Below are positions 24,608-34,079 of a stretch of DNA of 64,000 nt, in pieces. Source of the DNA: Actinoplanes sp. TBRC 11911 (GTDB lineage Bacteria > Actinomycetota > Actinomycetes > Mycobacteriales > Micromonosporaceae); assembly GCF_012933445.1 (NCBI RefSeq), contig NZ_JABBNC010000001.1:62001-126000 (forward strand). Reading direction: 5' to 3'. The position numbers were made by a program, and so were the translations under genes. The stretch's first letter is position 1. Each line of letters begins with the position of its first letter. The notes beneath the pieces are model-generated. The model was not told the origin of the DNA. It did no database searches and saw only the letters and a program-made list of their open reading frames with translations.

Positions 24608-27427
24608 ATGGATTCGATCGAGGTCGCGCGGCCGGTCCCGCCACCGTTGCGGATGGCGGTGATGGGACCGGTTCGTGCCTGGCGCGGCGACGAGGAGCTC
24701 AACCTCGGGCCGCGTCAGCAACGGCAGGTTCTAGGGCTGCTGATGGCCCGCGCCGGCCGGTACGTCACGATCGGCGAGCTGGTCGATCTGCTCTGGGGGC
24801 GGTCCGCGCCGGCCAGCGGCACGAACAGCGTGCACCGCTTCATCGGTTCGCTGCGCCGCATCCTCGAACCCGACCTGGCGCCCCGCTCGGACGGGCGCTG
24901 GATCGTGCGGCGCGACGCCGCGTACCGGCTGATCGCCCCGGAGAGCAGCCTCGACCTGCTGGAGTTCCGGCGGCTCGCGGACGAGGCGCGCGAGGCCGAG
25001 AACCTCGGTTTCGGCGAGGTGGCGATCGCACGCTACATCGAGGCGCTGCGGCAGTCGCGGGGCCGGTGCGCGGACGACGGCACCGGCGAAACCCGGCGGC
25101 ACGCCGCGTTCGTGGCGGTCGACGAGGAATACGCGGCGGTGGCCCGCGATGCGGCGCGAGCGGCGGTCAACCTCAACGGCGTCGGTCCGCTGCTGCCGCC
25201 GATCCGGCGCGCGGCCGAGATGAATCCGCTCGACGAGGCATTGCAGGCCCGCATGATGCTGCTGCTGGCCGCCGACGGCCGGCAGGCCGACGCGTTCGCG
25301 CTCTTCCAGGAGGTGCGCGAGGCGCTGTCCCGCGAACTCGGCGTCGACCCGGGACCGGAATTACGGCACGCCTACGACGAGGTGCTCAAGCCCCGCGAGC
25401 AGCCGGCGCTCGCCGGCGCCACGGCTGCCACGGTAAGTCCCGCCCAGCTGCCGCGCGACCTGCCGTCGTTCACCGGGCGCCGGGAGCAGCTGAACGAGCT
25501 CACCACGCTGCTGACCCGCGCGGAACGCGACGGGGTGATGCCGATCGTCGCGATCGACGGCATGCCCGGCGTCGGCAAGTCCACTTTGGCCATTCATTGG
25601 GCGTACGAGATCGCCGGCCGTTTCCCGGACGGGCAGCTCTATCTGGACCTGCGCGGGCACGACCTCGTCGCGGAGCCGATGAGCACCGCCGAGGCGCTGC
25701 GCTCGTTGCTGGCCACGGTGGGCATCGAGTCGGTACCCGCCGATCCGGGCGTGCAGGCCGCGCTGCTGCGCAGTCATCTCGCGGGCCGGCGGCTGGTGAT
25801 GCTGCTGGACAACGCCGAGTCCGACGCGCAGGTGCGCGGGCTGCTGCCGGGCGGTGTGTCCTGCCTGGTCGTCGTGACGAGCCGGGTACGGCTGGCGGCG
25901 CTGAACGCGCGCGACGGGGCGGAGCTGGTCACGCTGGAGCCGCTGTCACCGGCCGAGGCCCGGTCGTTGCTCACCCGCCGGCTGTCCGCGGCGTTCGACG
26001 ACCAGAATCTGGCGCTGGACGAGCTGGTCGAGCTCACCGGGCGGCTGCCGTCCGCGCTCGCCGCGCTGAGCTCGTACATTCTGGCCTGCCCGCAACCGAG
26101 TTTCGACTCGGTCCTGGCCGACCTGCGCGGCCGCGACAACGCGCTGGACCTGTTCGGCGAGCAGGGGGTGCTGGACGTCCGGGAGTCGTTCGCGACGTCC
26201 TACCGGCGGCTCAGCGAGCCGGCCGCCCGCCTGTTCCGGCTGCTGCCGCAGACGGCCGGGCCGGACGTCGCGCACGCGGCTACCGCCAGCCTGGCCGGCC
26301 TTCCGCTGTCCCGGGTACGCCCGTTGCTCGTCGAACTGGATCGCTCACATCTGCTTCGCACGTCGCGAGTCTCCCGGCTCTCGCTGCACCCGCTGGTTCG
26401 CCGGTACGCCTCGGAGCTGTCCACGGCCGGCGACAGCGCCGCCGATCGGCTGGCCGCCCGGCAGCGCCTGTTCCAGCACTACCGGCACACCGCCCACGCC
26501 GCCTGCGCCGCGCTACGCCCGCTGCTGCCCGCGATCGACCCCGGCCGGGTGCCCGCCGACGTGACGGTTCCGTCGGTCACCGCACACCGCGAGGCGCTCG
26601 CCTGGTTCCGGGCCGAGATCGCCGTCTTGGAGGACCTCGTCGAGCGGTCCGCGGACTTCGGCGCCGGGGCGGGCGGATGGCAGCTGGCCACCACGCTGAT
26701 CCCGTATTACCAGCGCGACGGCCGGGCGCCCGCCTGGCTCGCCACCATGCGCCACGGGCTGCGCGCGGCGGAACAACTCGGCGACCGCGCCGGGCAGGCC
26801 CACCTGTATCGCGGGCTGGCCGCCGCGTACAGCCGGCTCGGCGATCAGGGCCGGGCCCGCGACGACCTGCGCCGGGCCCAGCGGTTGTTCGCCGAGCTCG
26901 GGCTGACCGCCGACCAGGCGTACGTGCACCACGGCATGGCCGACGTCCTGGCGGCCACCGGCCGATACCCCGAGGCGATCGCCGAGTTCGAGCGCGGGCG
27001 GGCCTTGTTCCGCGCGGCCGGCCACCGCAAGGGCGTCGCGGCGGTGCTGACCGGCATCGCGTCCTGCCGCACCCACCTCGGCGAGCACGAGGCGGCGGCC
27101 CGGCTTTTCGAGCAGGCGATCGCCCTCTACCTGCGCCTCGGGGACGACAACGGGCTCGCCGACGACATGCGGGGGCTGGGCGATCTGTGGCGTGGGATCG
27201 GCGACAACGGCACCGCCGCGGACTATCTGCGGCGCGCCGTCGAGCTGTACCGGGAGGTGGGCGATCGCGCGGGTCAGGCGCAGTCGCTGGTCTCGTTGGG
27301 GGACGCCCGCTCGGCGTCCGGGAATCCTCGTGATGCCGTCCCGGCCTGGCGCGACGCGCTCGACATCCTCGACGACCTGCGGCTGCCGGCCGCGGTCGCC
27401 GTCCAGGACCGGCTGCGCTCGGTGTGA
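24608..27427 (+). CDS. AfsR-like SARP-STAND transcriptional regulator with TPR domain (1)
   Basis: About 939 residues. The order is an OmpR-like winged helix (residues about 15-100, with LMARAGRYVTIGELVDLLWG), a bacterial transcriptional activator domain (about 105-255), an NB-ARC ATPase (Walker A DGMPGVGKST near 317) and C-terminal tetratricopeptide repeats (about 620-930). SARP proteins activate secondary-metabolite genes by binding direct repeats near -35; the STAND module makes this ATP- and ligand-dependent. ATG 24608 was chosen over GTG 24596 given the predicted promoter. It is divergent from ECF sigma copy 1. Its targets are unknown. Confidence 0.92.
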   Translation: MDSIEVARPVPPPLRMAVMGPVRAWRGDEELNLGPRQQRQVLGLLMARAGRYVTIGELVDLLWGRSAPASGTNSVHRFIGSLRRILEPDLAPRSDGRWIVRRDAAYRLIAPESSLDLLEFRRLADEAREAENLGFGEVAIARYIEALRQSRGRCADDGTGETRRHAAFVAVDEEYAAVARDAARAAVNLNGVGPLLPPIRRAAEMNPLDEALQARMMLLLAADGRQADAFALFQEVREALSRELGVDPGPELRHAYDEVLKPREQPALAGATAATVSPAQLPRDLPSFTGRREQLNELTTLLTRAERDGVMPIVAIDGMPGVGKSTLAIHWAYEIAGRFPDGQLYLDLRGHDLVAEPMSTAEALRSLLATVGIESVPADPGVQAALLRSHLAGRRLVMLLDNAESDAQVRGLLPGGVSCLVVVTSRVRLAALNARDGAELVTLEPLSPAEARSLLTRRLSAAFDDQNLALDELVELTGRLPSALAALSSYILACPQPSFDSVLADLRGRDNALDLFGEQGVLDVRESFATSYRRLSEPAARLFRLLPQTAGPDVAHAATASLAGLPLSRVRPLLVELDRSHLLRTSRVSRLSLHPLVRRYASELSTAGDSAADRLAARQRLFQHYRHTAHAACAALRPLLPAIDPGRVPADVTVPSVTAHREALAWFRAEIAVLEDLVERSADFGAGAGGWQLATTLIPYYQRDGRAPAWLATMRHGLRAAEQLGDRAGQAHLYRGLAAAYSRLGDQGRARDDLRRAQRLFAELGLTADQAYVHHGMADVLAATGRYPEAIAEFERGRALFRAAGHRKGVAAVLTGIASCRTHLGEHEAAARLFEQAIALYLRLGDDNGLADDMRGLGDLWRGIGDNGTAADYLRRAVELYREVGDRAGQAQSLVSLGDARSASGNPRDAVPAWRDALDILDDLRLPAAVAVQDRLRSV

Positions 27428-27507
27428 GCGCGGCGAGTTTGAACAAACGCCCCCGTACTCCGTCTCTTCGTAGAGACGCCCGAACGGGTGGCCGGAGGGA
27501 AATGGCC

Positions 27508-28134
27508 ATGAATGCCGAGACCGTGATCGTCGATGTGGTCTCCCGGAACACGATCATCCGGGGCGGGCTCATGCGGGTGCTGGCCGAGGCGCCCGGCATC
27601 GCCGCGCGGCACGAGCTGGACAGCCTCGCCGCGCTGCGCTCGGAGCCGGAGCCGCCGGACATCGCCCTGGTCGACCTGTACGAGACCGAGCCCACCGACC
27701 TGCGGGCGTATCTGCCGGACGGATGCCGGGCCGTGGCGCTCTATCCGCCGGAGCACCCGCCGAGCCTGACGGCCGCGCTACGCGGTGGCGCGCACGCCCT
27801 GCTCACCCGCCGGACGACGACCGGAGAGCTGCTCGCGGCCATCGAGACGGTGCGCCACGGCGGCATCCACATCTGCGCCGAGCTCGCCCGCGAGATCATC
27901 GGACGCGACCATCCGGCGACCGCCGAGCGCGGGTCCGAGCTGACCCCGCGCGAGATCGAGACGCTGCAGTGGGTGGCTCTCGGCCTGACACACACGCAGG
28001 TGGGCCGGCGCCTGGGGCTGACCGAGTCGACGGTCAGCACGTACATCCGCCGGATCCGGACCAAGCTGCACGCGTCCAACAAGGCCGACCTCACCCGCCG
28101 CGCGATCGAGCTGGGATATGTGTCGCCCCGCTGA
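27508..28134 (+). CDS. NarL/LuxR-family regulator with degenerate receiver domain
   Basis: A 208-residue protein. The N-terminal half resembles a response-regulator receiver (VIVDVVSRNTIIRGGLMRVL; the candidate phospho-Asp is in IALVDLYE) but lacks the usual acidic pair at the start. The C-terminal LuxR helix-turn-helix is LTPREIETLQWVALGLTHTQ through LTESTVSTYIRRIRTKL. No sensor kinase is nearby, which suggests a phosphorylation-independent regulator. ATG 27508 has GGAGGG 9 nt upstream; ATG 27502 is possible. It follows the AfsR-like gene and overlaps the oxidase gene by 17 bp. Confidence 0.88.
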   Translation: MNAETVIVDVVSRNTIIRGGLMRVLAEAPGIAARHELDSLAALRSEPEPPDIALVDLYETEPTDLRAYLPDGCRAVALYPPEHPPSLTAALRGGAHALLTRRTTTGELLAAIETVRHGGIHICAELAREIIGRDHPATAERGSELTPREIETLQWVALGLTHTQVGRRLGLTESTVSTYIRRIRTKLHASNKADLTRRAIELGYVSPR

Positions 28135-29404
28135 GCCACGGCGGATTCGCGACTACGCGGGGGAGGCGGTTCGCGGCGCCGCGCGGACCGTGCACGTGCC
28201 CGGCGAGTTCCGCTACGACGAGGCCCGCCGCACCCGGTCGCCCGGCACGGATCTGCGCCCGGCCGCGGTGGCCTTTCCGGACAGTCTGGCCGAGGTCAGT
28301 TCCCTCGTTCGCGCCGCCGCCGAGGCCGGCCTGCGGGTGGCCCCGATCGGGACCGGGCACAACGTCTTCCCGCTCGGCGATCTGAGCGAGACGGTGCTGC
28401 TGCGGACGTCGCGGCTGGCGGAGGTCAAGGTTTATCCCGAGGCGGGCCGCGTCCGGGCCGAGGCGGGGGCGCTGTGGCTGCCGGTGACCGAGGAGGCCGC
28501 TCGGCACGGGCTGGCCGCCCTGCACGGCTCGCCGGTCCAAGGGGTGGCCGGACATCAGCTCGGGGGCGGCATCAGCTGGTACGGGCGGCGGCATGGTCTG
28601 GCGGTCAATCACATCACCGCGGTCGAGCTGATCCTGGCCGACGGCACCTACGTGCGGACCGACGCGGACAACGAACCCGACCTGTTCTGGGCGGTGCGGG
28701 GCGGCGGGGCCAATTTCGGGGTGGTGACCGCGATCGAGTTCGAGCTGATCGAGCTGGCGACGGCGTACGCGGGAATGTTGGTCTGGGATCTGGTCTCCGC
28801 GCGGGAGGTCCTCCCCCGATGGCTGGCCTGGAGCACGCAGGCGCCGGAGGACGTCACGACGGCCTACCGCCACGTGCGTTTCCCGGTGGAGCCGGGGGTG
28901 AGCGAGCCGTTGCGCGGGCGGGATCTGGTCATCGTGGACGGCGCGGTCCTGGGCGACGACGAGCGGGCCGAGCGGATTCTCGCGCCGCTTCGCGAGTTGC
29001 GGCCGGAGCGGGACACCTTCGCCCGGATGCCGGTGCCGGCCGTGCGCGGCATCCGCCCGGATTCGGCCGGCCGGCGTTCCGTCCTGCTCGGTGACCTGCC
29101 GCCGGAGGCCGCCGCGGAGTTTGTCGAGGCGGCCGGGCCGCACACGAACGTCGACGCCGGACTGCGGCAGCTCGGCGGCGCCCTGGGCCGGGCGGTGGAC
29201 GGCGGCGGCGCGCTCACCCACCTCGACGCGGCATACGAGTTGCGCACCGACGAGGGTGGGATCCTGGCGTCGCTGGATGCCTACCGCCGCGGGCGGCCGG
29301 TGGACGAGGTCACCCGGCGGCGGCTGACCGAGCTGCGCACCTTGTACGACCCCGCGGGTGTCCTGCAGGCCGGCGACGAGATCCCGGTCAGCCGGTGCGG
29401 GTAG
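28118..29404 (+). CDS. FAD-linked oxidase, berberine-bridge-enzyme type
   Basis: A 428-residue flavoprotein with the PCMH-type FAD-binding domain: RVAPIGTGHNVFPLGD near residue 68, where the His is a candidate for 8-alpha covalent FAD attachment, and QGVAGHQLGGGISWYGRRHG near residue 142. The C-terminal berberine-bridge segment with LYDPAGVL is present. Such enzymes oxidise sugars, alcohols or polyketide intermediates and are common tailoring enzymes. The ATG lies 17 bp inside the regulator gene, so they are coupled. There is no signal peptide. Its 3' end overlaps the convergent LAL gene by 17 bp. Confidence 0.9.
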   Translation: MCRPAEPRRIRDYAGEAVRGAARTVHVPGEFRYDEARRTRSPGTDLRPAAVAFPDSLAEVSSLVRAAAEAGLRVAPIGTGHNVFPLGDLSETVLLRTSRLAEVKVYPEAGRVRAEAGALWLPVTEEAARHGLAALHGSPVQGVAGHQLGGGISWYGRRHGLAVNHITAVELILADGTYVRTDADNEPDLFWAVRGGGANFGVVTAIEFELIELATAYAGMLVWDLVSAREVLPRWLAWSTQAPEDVTTAYRHVRFPVEPGVSEPLRGRDLVIVDGAVLGDDERAERILAPLRELRPERDTFARMPVPAVRGIRPDSAGRRSVLLGDLPPEAAAEFVEAAGPHTNVDAGLRQLGGALGRAVDGGGALTHLDAAYELRTDEGGILASLDAYRRGRPVDEVTRRRLTELRTLYDPAGVLQAGDEIPVSRCG

Positions 29405-32108
29405 CGGCGGCGAGCTCGCGGCGCGAGCTGATGCCCAGCTTGGCGAACACCTTGCGCAAATGCCATTCCACCGTACGCGGGCTCAGGAACAGCGCGGCGC
29501 CGATCTCGGCGTTGGTGCGCCCGGCCACGGCGAGGCGCGCGATCTGCGTCTCCTGAGCGGTGAGCTGGTCGAAGGTGGCACGGCCCCGGCGGCGGACCGT
29601 CTCGCCGGCCGCGAGCAGTTCCCGGGCCGCGCGTTCGGCGAACCCCTGGGCGCCCATCACGGTGAACGACTCGTGCGCCTGCAGCAGCACCGTGCGGGCC
29701 GCACCCCGGCGGTTCTCCCGTCGCAGCCACTCGCCGTAGAGCAGGCGCGCCCGGGCCAGCTGGGAGTGGATCCGGGTCTGCGCGAGCCGCTCGACCCCCT
29801 CCCGGTAGTTGTCCTCGGCATGCCGCGCCGGACCGGTCAGCGCGTCGGCGATCGCCTGCGTGCCCAGCGCCCAGTCGGTGCCCGCCACCGTGGTGCGTTC
29901 GCGCAGCCGCTCGGCCGCCTCCGCCGCGGCCGCGGTGTCGCCGGAGCGCGCGGCGGCCTCGACCAGTTCGCCGAGGGCCCAGTTGAACACGCCCACGTCC
30001 TCGTACTCGCAGGCCCGCCGGGCGGCCTCCAGGGCCACCGAATACTGGCCGAGGCCGGCCGAGAGCACGGCCTGCGCGTGGGCGGCCAGGGCCAGCAACC
30101 GGCCCTCGCCGCGCTGGTGGGCGTCGGCGACGGTCGCCTCGACCAGGTCGGCGACGGCCGTCGCGTCGCCCTGATGGGCGACCAGGGTCAGCAACGTGGA
30201 CGGATGCGGCGCCACCCCGGTCGTGCGCCGCAGGGCGTCCGCCTCGTCGAGCAGTCCCGCGGCGTCCGCCATCCGGCCGGCGTGCAGCAGCGCGCCCGCC
30301 CGGTACACCAGAGCGGTCGGCAGCAGCGACAGAGCACCGGTCGTGCGGGCGAAGCCGACCGCCTGCTCGGTGAGCCGGTGCCACGCCGCGTCGTCCCAGA
30401 CGTGGTGCGCGACCGGCGACGCGATCCACAGCAGGCGCGAGTCGTGGTCCATCCGCACCTCGCTCAGCGCGCGCCGGAGCAGCGGCACGGACTGCCGGTA
30501 TCCGTCCAGATGCCAGGCGGTGACGCCGCGCAGGAGCAGGCAGGCCGGGTCGTCGCTGTCCGGTAGCTCACGGGCGGCCGTGGTGGCCCGGCGCATCAGA
30601 TCGCCGCCGAGCCGCCCGGCGTGCACCGCCACCCCGATCGCCGACAGGTATGTCTCCCGGGCGGCGTCCGTGTCCAGGGTTTCGAGCCGTTTCGCGGTCG
30701 CCAGCAACGGTTCCGCCGCGGCCGTGCCCGGTTGCACCGCGAACGTCACGCGGGCCCGCAGGCGCTCCACCTCGGCGCGCTCCCGCGGCCCGAGCGGGCC
30801 GAGCTCGGCGGCCGCGAGCAGATTGGGGACCAGGGCCGGGAAACCGGCGTCGAGCCGGATGCGGGCGGCCGCGAGGGCACGGCCGGCGCGGCGTTTGGAG
30901 TCCGGCGTGAGCTCGGCGGCGCGCTCCAGGAACGACGCCGCGGCGAAGCAGCCGCCGCGTTCGGCGGCGCGGCCGGCGGAGCGTTCGAGTTCGCTCGCGA
31001 CCTCTTCGTCCGGCACCACCGCGGCGTGCGCGCGGTGCCAGGCGTGCAGGTCCGGTTCGGCGGCCGGGTCGCGGACGTCGGCCAGCGCGCGGTGGACCAG
31101 GCGCAGATCGGCCGGGGCGGCCGAGCGCCACGTCGCCGAGCGCACCAGCGGATGCCGGAACCGGACGCGGGTGCCGACCTCGACGAGGTCGGCGGCCTCC
31201 GCGGCGGCGACCGCGGCCGGGCCCACGCCGAGCCGCTCCAGCGCGCGCCACAGCAGCGGCACGTCGCCGACCGGTTCGACGGCGGCGGTGAGCAGCAGCA
31301 GGCGGGTGTCGGCCGGGAGCGCCGCGATGCGCCGCTGGAAACCCTGCTCGACCAGACCGACCACCGAGGCGGTGCCGGCCGCGCCGAAGCCGAAGGCGAG
31401 CTCGGTCGGGGACAGTCCACGCGGCAGTTCGAGCAGTGCCAGCGGGTTGCCGCGGGTCTCCGCGACGATCCGGTCCCGGACGCGGGCGTCCACCGGGCCG
31501 GTCAGCACCGATTCGAGCAGCGCCCGCGCGTCGGCGTCCGGCAGGCCGTCGACGCGCATCTCGGGCAGGCCGAGCATGAGCTGGTCGCCGGCCGGGCAGC
31601 GGGACGCCAGGATGAGCCCGACCGACTCGGCGTCGAGCCGGCGCGCGACGAAGGTGAGGATGACCTCGGACATCCGGTCGAGCCACTGCAGGTCGTCGAT
31701 CACGCACACGAGCGGCTGCTCGGCGGCCGCCTCGGCGAACAGGCTGAGGACCGCGAGCCCGACGAGGAGATGGTCCGGCGGGCTGCCCTTGCTGAGCCCG
31801 AACGCGGTCGCGAGGGCCTCGCGCTGTGGCTCCGGCAGCGCGCTCAGATGGCCGAGCAGCGGTGCGCAGAGCTGTTGCAGCGCCGAATAGGTGATCTCGG
31901 ATTCGACCTCGACGCCGGAGGCCCGGGTCAGGCGCGCGGGAGCGGATCGGGCGGCCGCGTAGTCCAGCAGGGCGGTCTTGCCGGAGCCGGCCTCGCCGCG
32001 CAGCACCAGCACCCGGCTGCGCCCGTCCCGGACATCGCTCAGCAGGCGATCGAGCGTGTCCTTCTCCTGCTGCCGCCCGCGAAGGGCCCGTCCGCCGGTG
32101 CGTGGCAC
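29388..32108 (-). CDS. LAL-type LuxR regulator (large ATP-binding)
   Basis: A 906-residue STAND regulator. It has an N-terminal AAA ATPase (Walker A RGEAGSGKTALLDYAA near residue 38, Walker B CVIDDLQWLD near 136), a long helical middle and a C-terminal LuxR helix-turn-helix (LTAQETQIARLAVAGRTNAE through LSPRTVEWHLRKVFAKLGI). These proteins are often pathway-specific activators of macrolide and maltose-type operons. The GTG at 32108 is supported by GGGAGG 5 nt upstream. It is convergent with the oxidase gene, and no obvious target operon is adjacent. Confidence 0.93.
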   Translation of the reverse strand: MPRTGGRALRGRQQEKDTLDRLLSDVRDGRSRVLVLRGEAGSGKTALLDYAAARSAPARLTRASGVEVESEITYSALQQLCAPLLGHLSALPEPQREALATAFGLSKGSPPDHLLVGLAVLSLFAEAAAEQPLVCVIDDLQWLDRMSEVILTFVARRLDAESVGLILASRCPAGDQLMLGLPEMRVDGLPDADARALLESVLTGPVDARVRDRIVAETRGNPLALLELPRGLSPTELAFGFGAAGTASVVGLVEQGFQRRIAALPADTRLLLLTAAVEPVGDVPLLWRALERLGVGPAAVAAAEAADLVEVGTRVRFRHPLVRSATWRSAAPADLRLVHRALADVRDPAAEPDLHAWHRAHAAVVPDEEVASELERSAGRAAERGGCFAAASFLERAAELTPDSKRRAGRALAAARIRLDAGFPALVPNLLAAAELGPLGPRERAEVERLRARVTFAVQPGTAAAEPLLATAKRLETLDTDAARETYLSAIGVAVHAGRLGGDLMRRATTAARELPDSDDPACLLLRGVTAWHLDGYRQSVPLLRRALSEVRMDHDSRLLWIASPVAHHVWDDAAWHRLTEQAVGFARTTGALSLLPTALVYRAGALLHAGRMADAAGLLDEADALRRTTGVAPHPSTLLTLVAHQGDATAVADLVEATVADAHQRGEGRLLALAAHAQAVLSAGLGQYSVALEAARRACEYEDVGVFNWALGELVEAAARSGDTAAAAEAAERLRERTTVAGTDWALGTQAIADALTGPARHAEDNYREGVERLAQTRIHSQLARARLLYGEWLRRENRRGAARTVLLQAHESFTVMGAQGFAERAARELLAAGETVRRRGRATFDQLTAQETQIARLAVAGRTNAEIGAALFLSPRTVEWHLRKVFAKLGISSRRELAAATRTG

Positions 32109-32158
32109 GTCATCCTCCCAGCTAGAAGGCTACCCGGCGCCGACGGACGGGCCGGTCG

Positions 32159-33028
32159 CTACTTGAGCTCGGGCGCGCCGGCGTCGGAGAGCCAGGTCTT
32201 CTCCAGCACCGTCAGCGTGCCGTCCTGGCTGAGCTGATCGACCGCCTGGCTGACACACGCGGTGAGCGCCGAGCCCTTGTCCAGGACCAGGCCGAACTGC
32301 TCGGGCGCGCCCACCTGCGGAAGCTGCCCGACGATCACGCCGTCCTTGATCTCCGCGGCGGTCATGAAGAACCCGGTCGGCAGGTCCACCACCCCGGCGT
32401 CGACGGTGCCGTTGGCCAGCGCGGCCTTCAGGTCGTCGTTGTTGTTGAACACCTGCGGCTTCGCGCTCGGCTTGAGCACGTCGGTGATCTCCTGGTAGCT
32501 CGTGGTCCCGACCTGCGCGCCGATCTTGGCGGTGCGCAGATCGGCGATCGACTTGGCGCCCGCGGCCTTCGAACCCTTCGTGGTGATCACGACCTGCCGG
32601 ACCGAGTAGTACGGCGCGGAGAAGTCGACAGCGTTGCGCCGCTCCGGCGTGATCGAGAATTCGTTGATGTCGAAATCGAAATTCTTCGGACCCGGCGCGA
32701 TCGCGTTGTTGAACGTGACCGAGGTCCACATCACGCTTTCCCGGGCATAACCCAATCGCTGCGCGACCTGGTACGCCACCGCGGACTCGAAACCCTTGCC
32801 GTCGCTGGGGTCATTGTTGTCGAACCAGGGCGGATAGGCCGGCTTGTCGGTACCTATGGTGAGTTTTCCCGCCGTTTTCGTGGGCAGCGATCCGGGCGCG
32901 CATGCGGCCGCGGCGGCGGACGTGTTCCCGCTGTTCGGCGGGCTGTCGTCGCTCGTCGCGCAGGCCGCGACGGAGCCGATCAGCAGAGCCGCGAGCACCA
33001 CGGCCGGGAGGGTATTTCGGGTGAACAT
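32159..33028 (-). CDS. Family 3 (amino-acid-type) ABC substrate-binding lipoprotein
   Basis: A 289-residue GltI/HisJ-like binding protein. The signal MFTRNTLPAVVLAALLIGSV ends in lipobox VAAC with Cys 23, followed by a Ser/Ala/Asn linker and the fold start KLTIGTDKPAYPPWFDNNDP. The conserved core FDFDINEFSITPERRNAVDF is near residue 130. It would bind a polar amino acid or related compound outside the cell. No permease or ATPase gene is adjacent. TATGCT lies 7 nt before the ATG with no Shine-Dalgarno, so the transcript may be leaderless. Confidence 0.92.
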   Translation of the reverse strand: MFTRNTLPAVVLAALLIGSVAACATSDDSPPNSGNTSAAAAACAPGSLPTKTAGKLTIGTDKPAYPPWFDNNDPSDGKGFESAVAYQVAQRLGYARESVMWTSVTFNNAIAPGPKNFDFDINEFSITPERRNAVDFSAPYYSVRQVVITTKGSKAAGAKSIADLRTAKIGAQVGTTSYQEITDVLKPSAKPQVFNNNDDLKAALANGTVDAGVVDLPTGFFMTAAEIKDGVIVGQLPQVGAPEQFGLVLDKGSALTACVSQAVDQLSQDGTLTVLEKTWLSDAGAPELK

Positions 33029-33225
33029 GATCGGCAGCATAGGGATTGGCGGCGCGAACAAAAGATCCCGCTTCGGAGACCCCAAGGTTAGGCGAAAACA
33101 CAAACAACAGTCCCGCACGGACAGTGGCGACGCGACCTTCGCCACGATTTCCTTGTCAGCGGCAGTCCGTCTCCGTACCGTTTCCGGCGACCGCGACCCG
33201 CCGACAGCGAGAGGTAACCAAAGGC

Positions 33226-33849
33226 ATGGACCTCGGACTCGCCCGTCGCGTCTTCATCCTCGATGGAGATTCGAGCGGCCTCGGCTTCGCCACCGCGCGC
33301 GAACTCGTCGGCGAAGGCGCCCGGGTGGTGATCTCGGACCGCGGCGAGGCCGGCGTCGCGGCCGCGGTGGACCGGCTCGGCGGCCCGGAGCACGCCGCCG
33401 GGGTAGCCGGCGACCTGGCCGATCAGGACATGCCGCGTCAGCTCGCCGGCCTCGCGATCCGGCGGTTCGGGCGGCTCGACGGCGCGTTGCTCTCGGTGAG
33501 CGGGCGCGAGCGGTGGAAACCGGCGCTCGGGGCGGCGCGTGCCCTCGCCGACGACTTCGGTAACGACGGCGCGATAGCGATGTCGCTTCCGGCCGGCCCT
33601 TGTCCGCGCCTGAGCGGGGTGGCCGTCGAGATCGCCGGCGAATTCGCGGCGCGGCAGGTCCGGTTCCTGGGCCTGATTCCCGGCCGGATGAGTCCGATGC
33701 CGGCCGCGGAGACGAGCCGGATCCCGTTGCGGCGCGGGGGCCGGCCGAGCGAATTCGCCCGGGTCGCGGCGTTCGCGCTCTCCCCCGCCGCCAGCACCCT
33801 GACCGGCGTCATCATCCCGGTCGACGGCGGCGCCTCGTCCGCCACATAG
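33226..33849 (+). CDS. Reduced short-chain dehydrogenase-like protein
   Basis: A 207-residue SDR-like protein, some 45 residues shorter than family norms. The N-terminal fold is recognisable (VFILDGDSSGLGFATARELV) and so is the C-terminal end (GVIIPVDGGAS). The usual NNAG motif reads LSVSGRE, and no Tyr-x-x-x-Lys is present: the segment preceding LGLIPGR reads VEIAGEFAARQVRF. Several gaps rather than one deletion seem to account for the loss. It may be a non-catalytic relative or a decaying gene. ATG 33226 was used. The gene is divergent from the amino-acid-type binding-protein gene. Confidence 0.65.
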   Translation: MDLGLARRVFILDGDSSGLGFATARELVGEGARVVISDRGEAGVAAAVDRLGGPEHAAGVAGDLADQDMPRQLAGLAIRRFGRLDGALLSVSGRERWKPALGAARALADDFGNDGAIAMSLPAGPCPRLSGVAVEIAGEFAARQVRFLGLIPGRMSPMPAAETSRIPLRRGGRPSEFARVAAFALSPAASTLTGVIIPVDGGASSAT

Positions 33850-34010
33850 TGCGGTGCCCGACCCGACAGTGTGCCCGCCGTCACCGCGTGAGCTGGGCAA
33901 AGGCGCCAGGGCACGGGCTTCGAGCACCAGTGACGACTACTGGGGCCAGCCGCCCCCGCCCGCAACGATGCTGGTCTCCGCGACGACGTCCCCGTTCTAG
34001 GAGGTCAGAA

Positions 34011-34070
34011 ATGCCGGAAACCGCCCACGGACCGATGGCCGGGAGCGTCCTCGCGGCCGTACGAGGCTGA
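34011..34070 (+). CDS. Putative 19-residue leader peptide before the second AfsR-like gene
   Basis: An AGGAGGT sequence (33999-34005), the best Shine-Dalgarno in this part of the window, precedes ATG 34011 by 5 nt. The frame reads METs-like MPETAHGPMAGSVLAAVRG and stops at 34070, 9 nt before the AfsR-like ATG, which itself lacks a close ribosome site. It could be a leader peptide whose translation delivers ribosomes to the regulator. There is no homology support. Confidence 0.45.
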   Translation: MPETAHGPMAGSVLAAVRG

Positions 34071-34079
34071 CGCGGTGCC

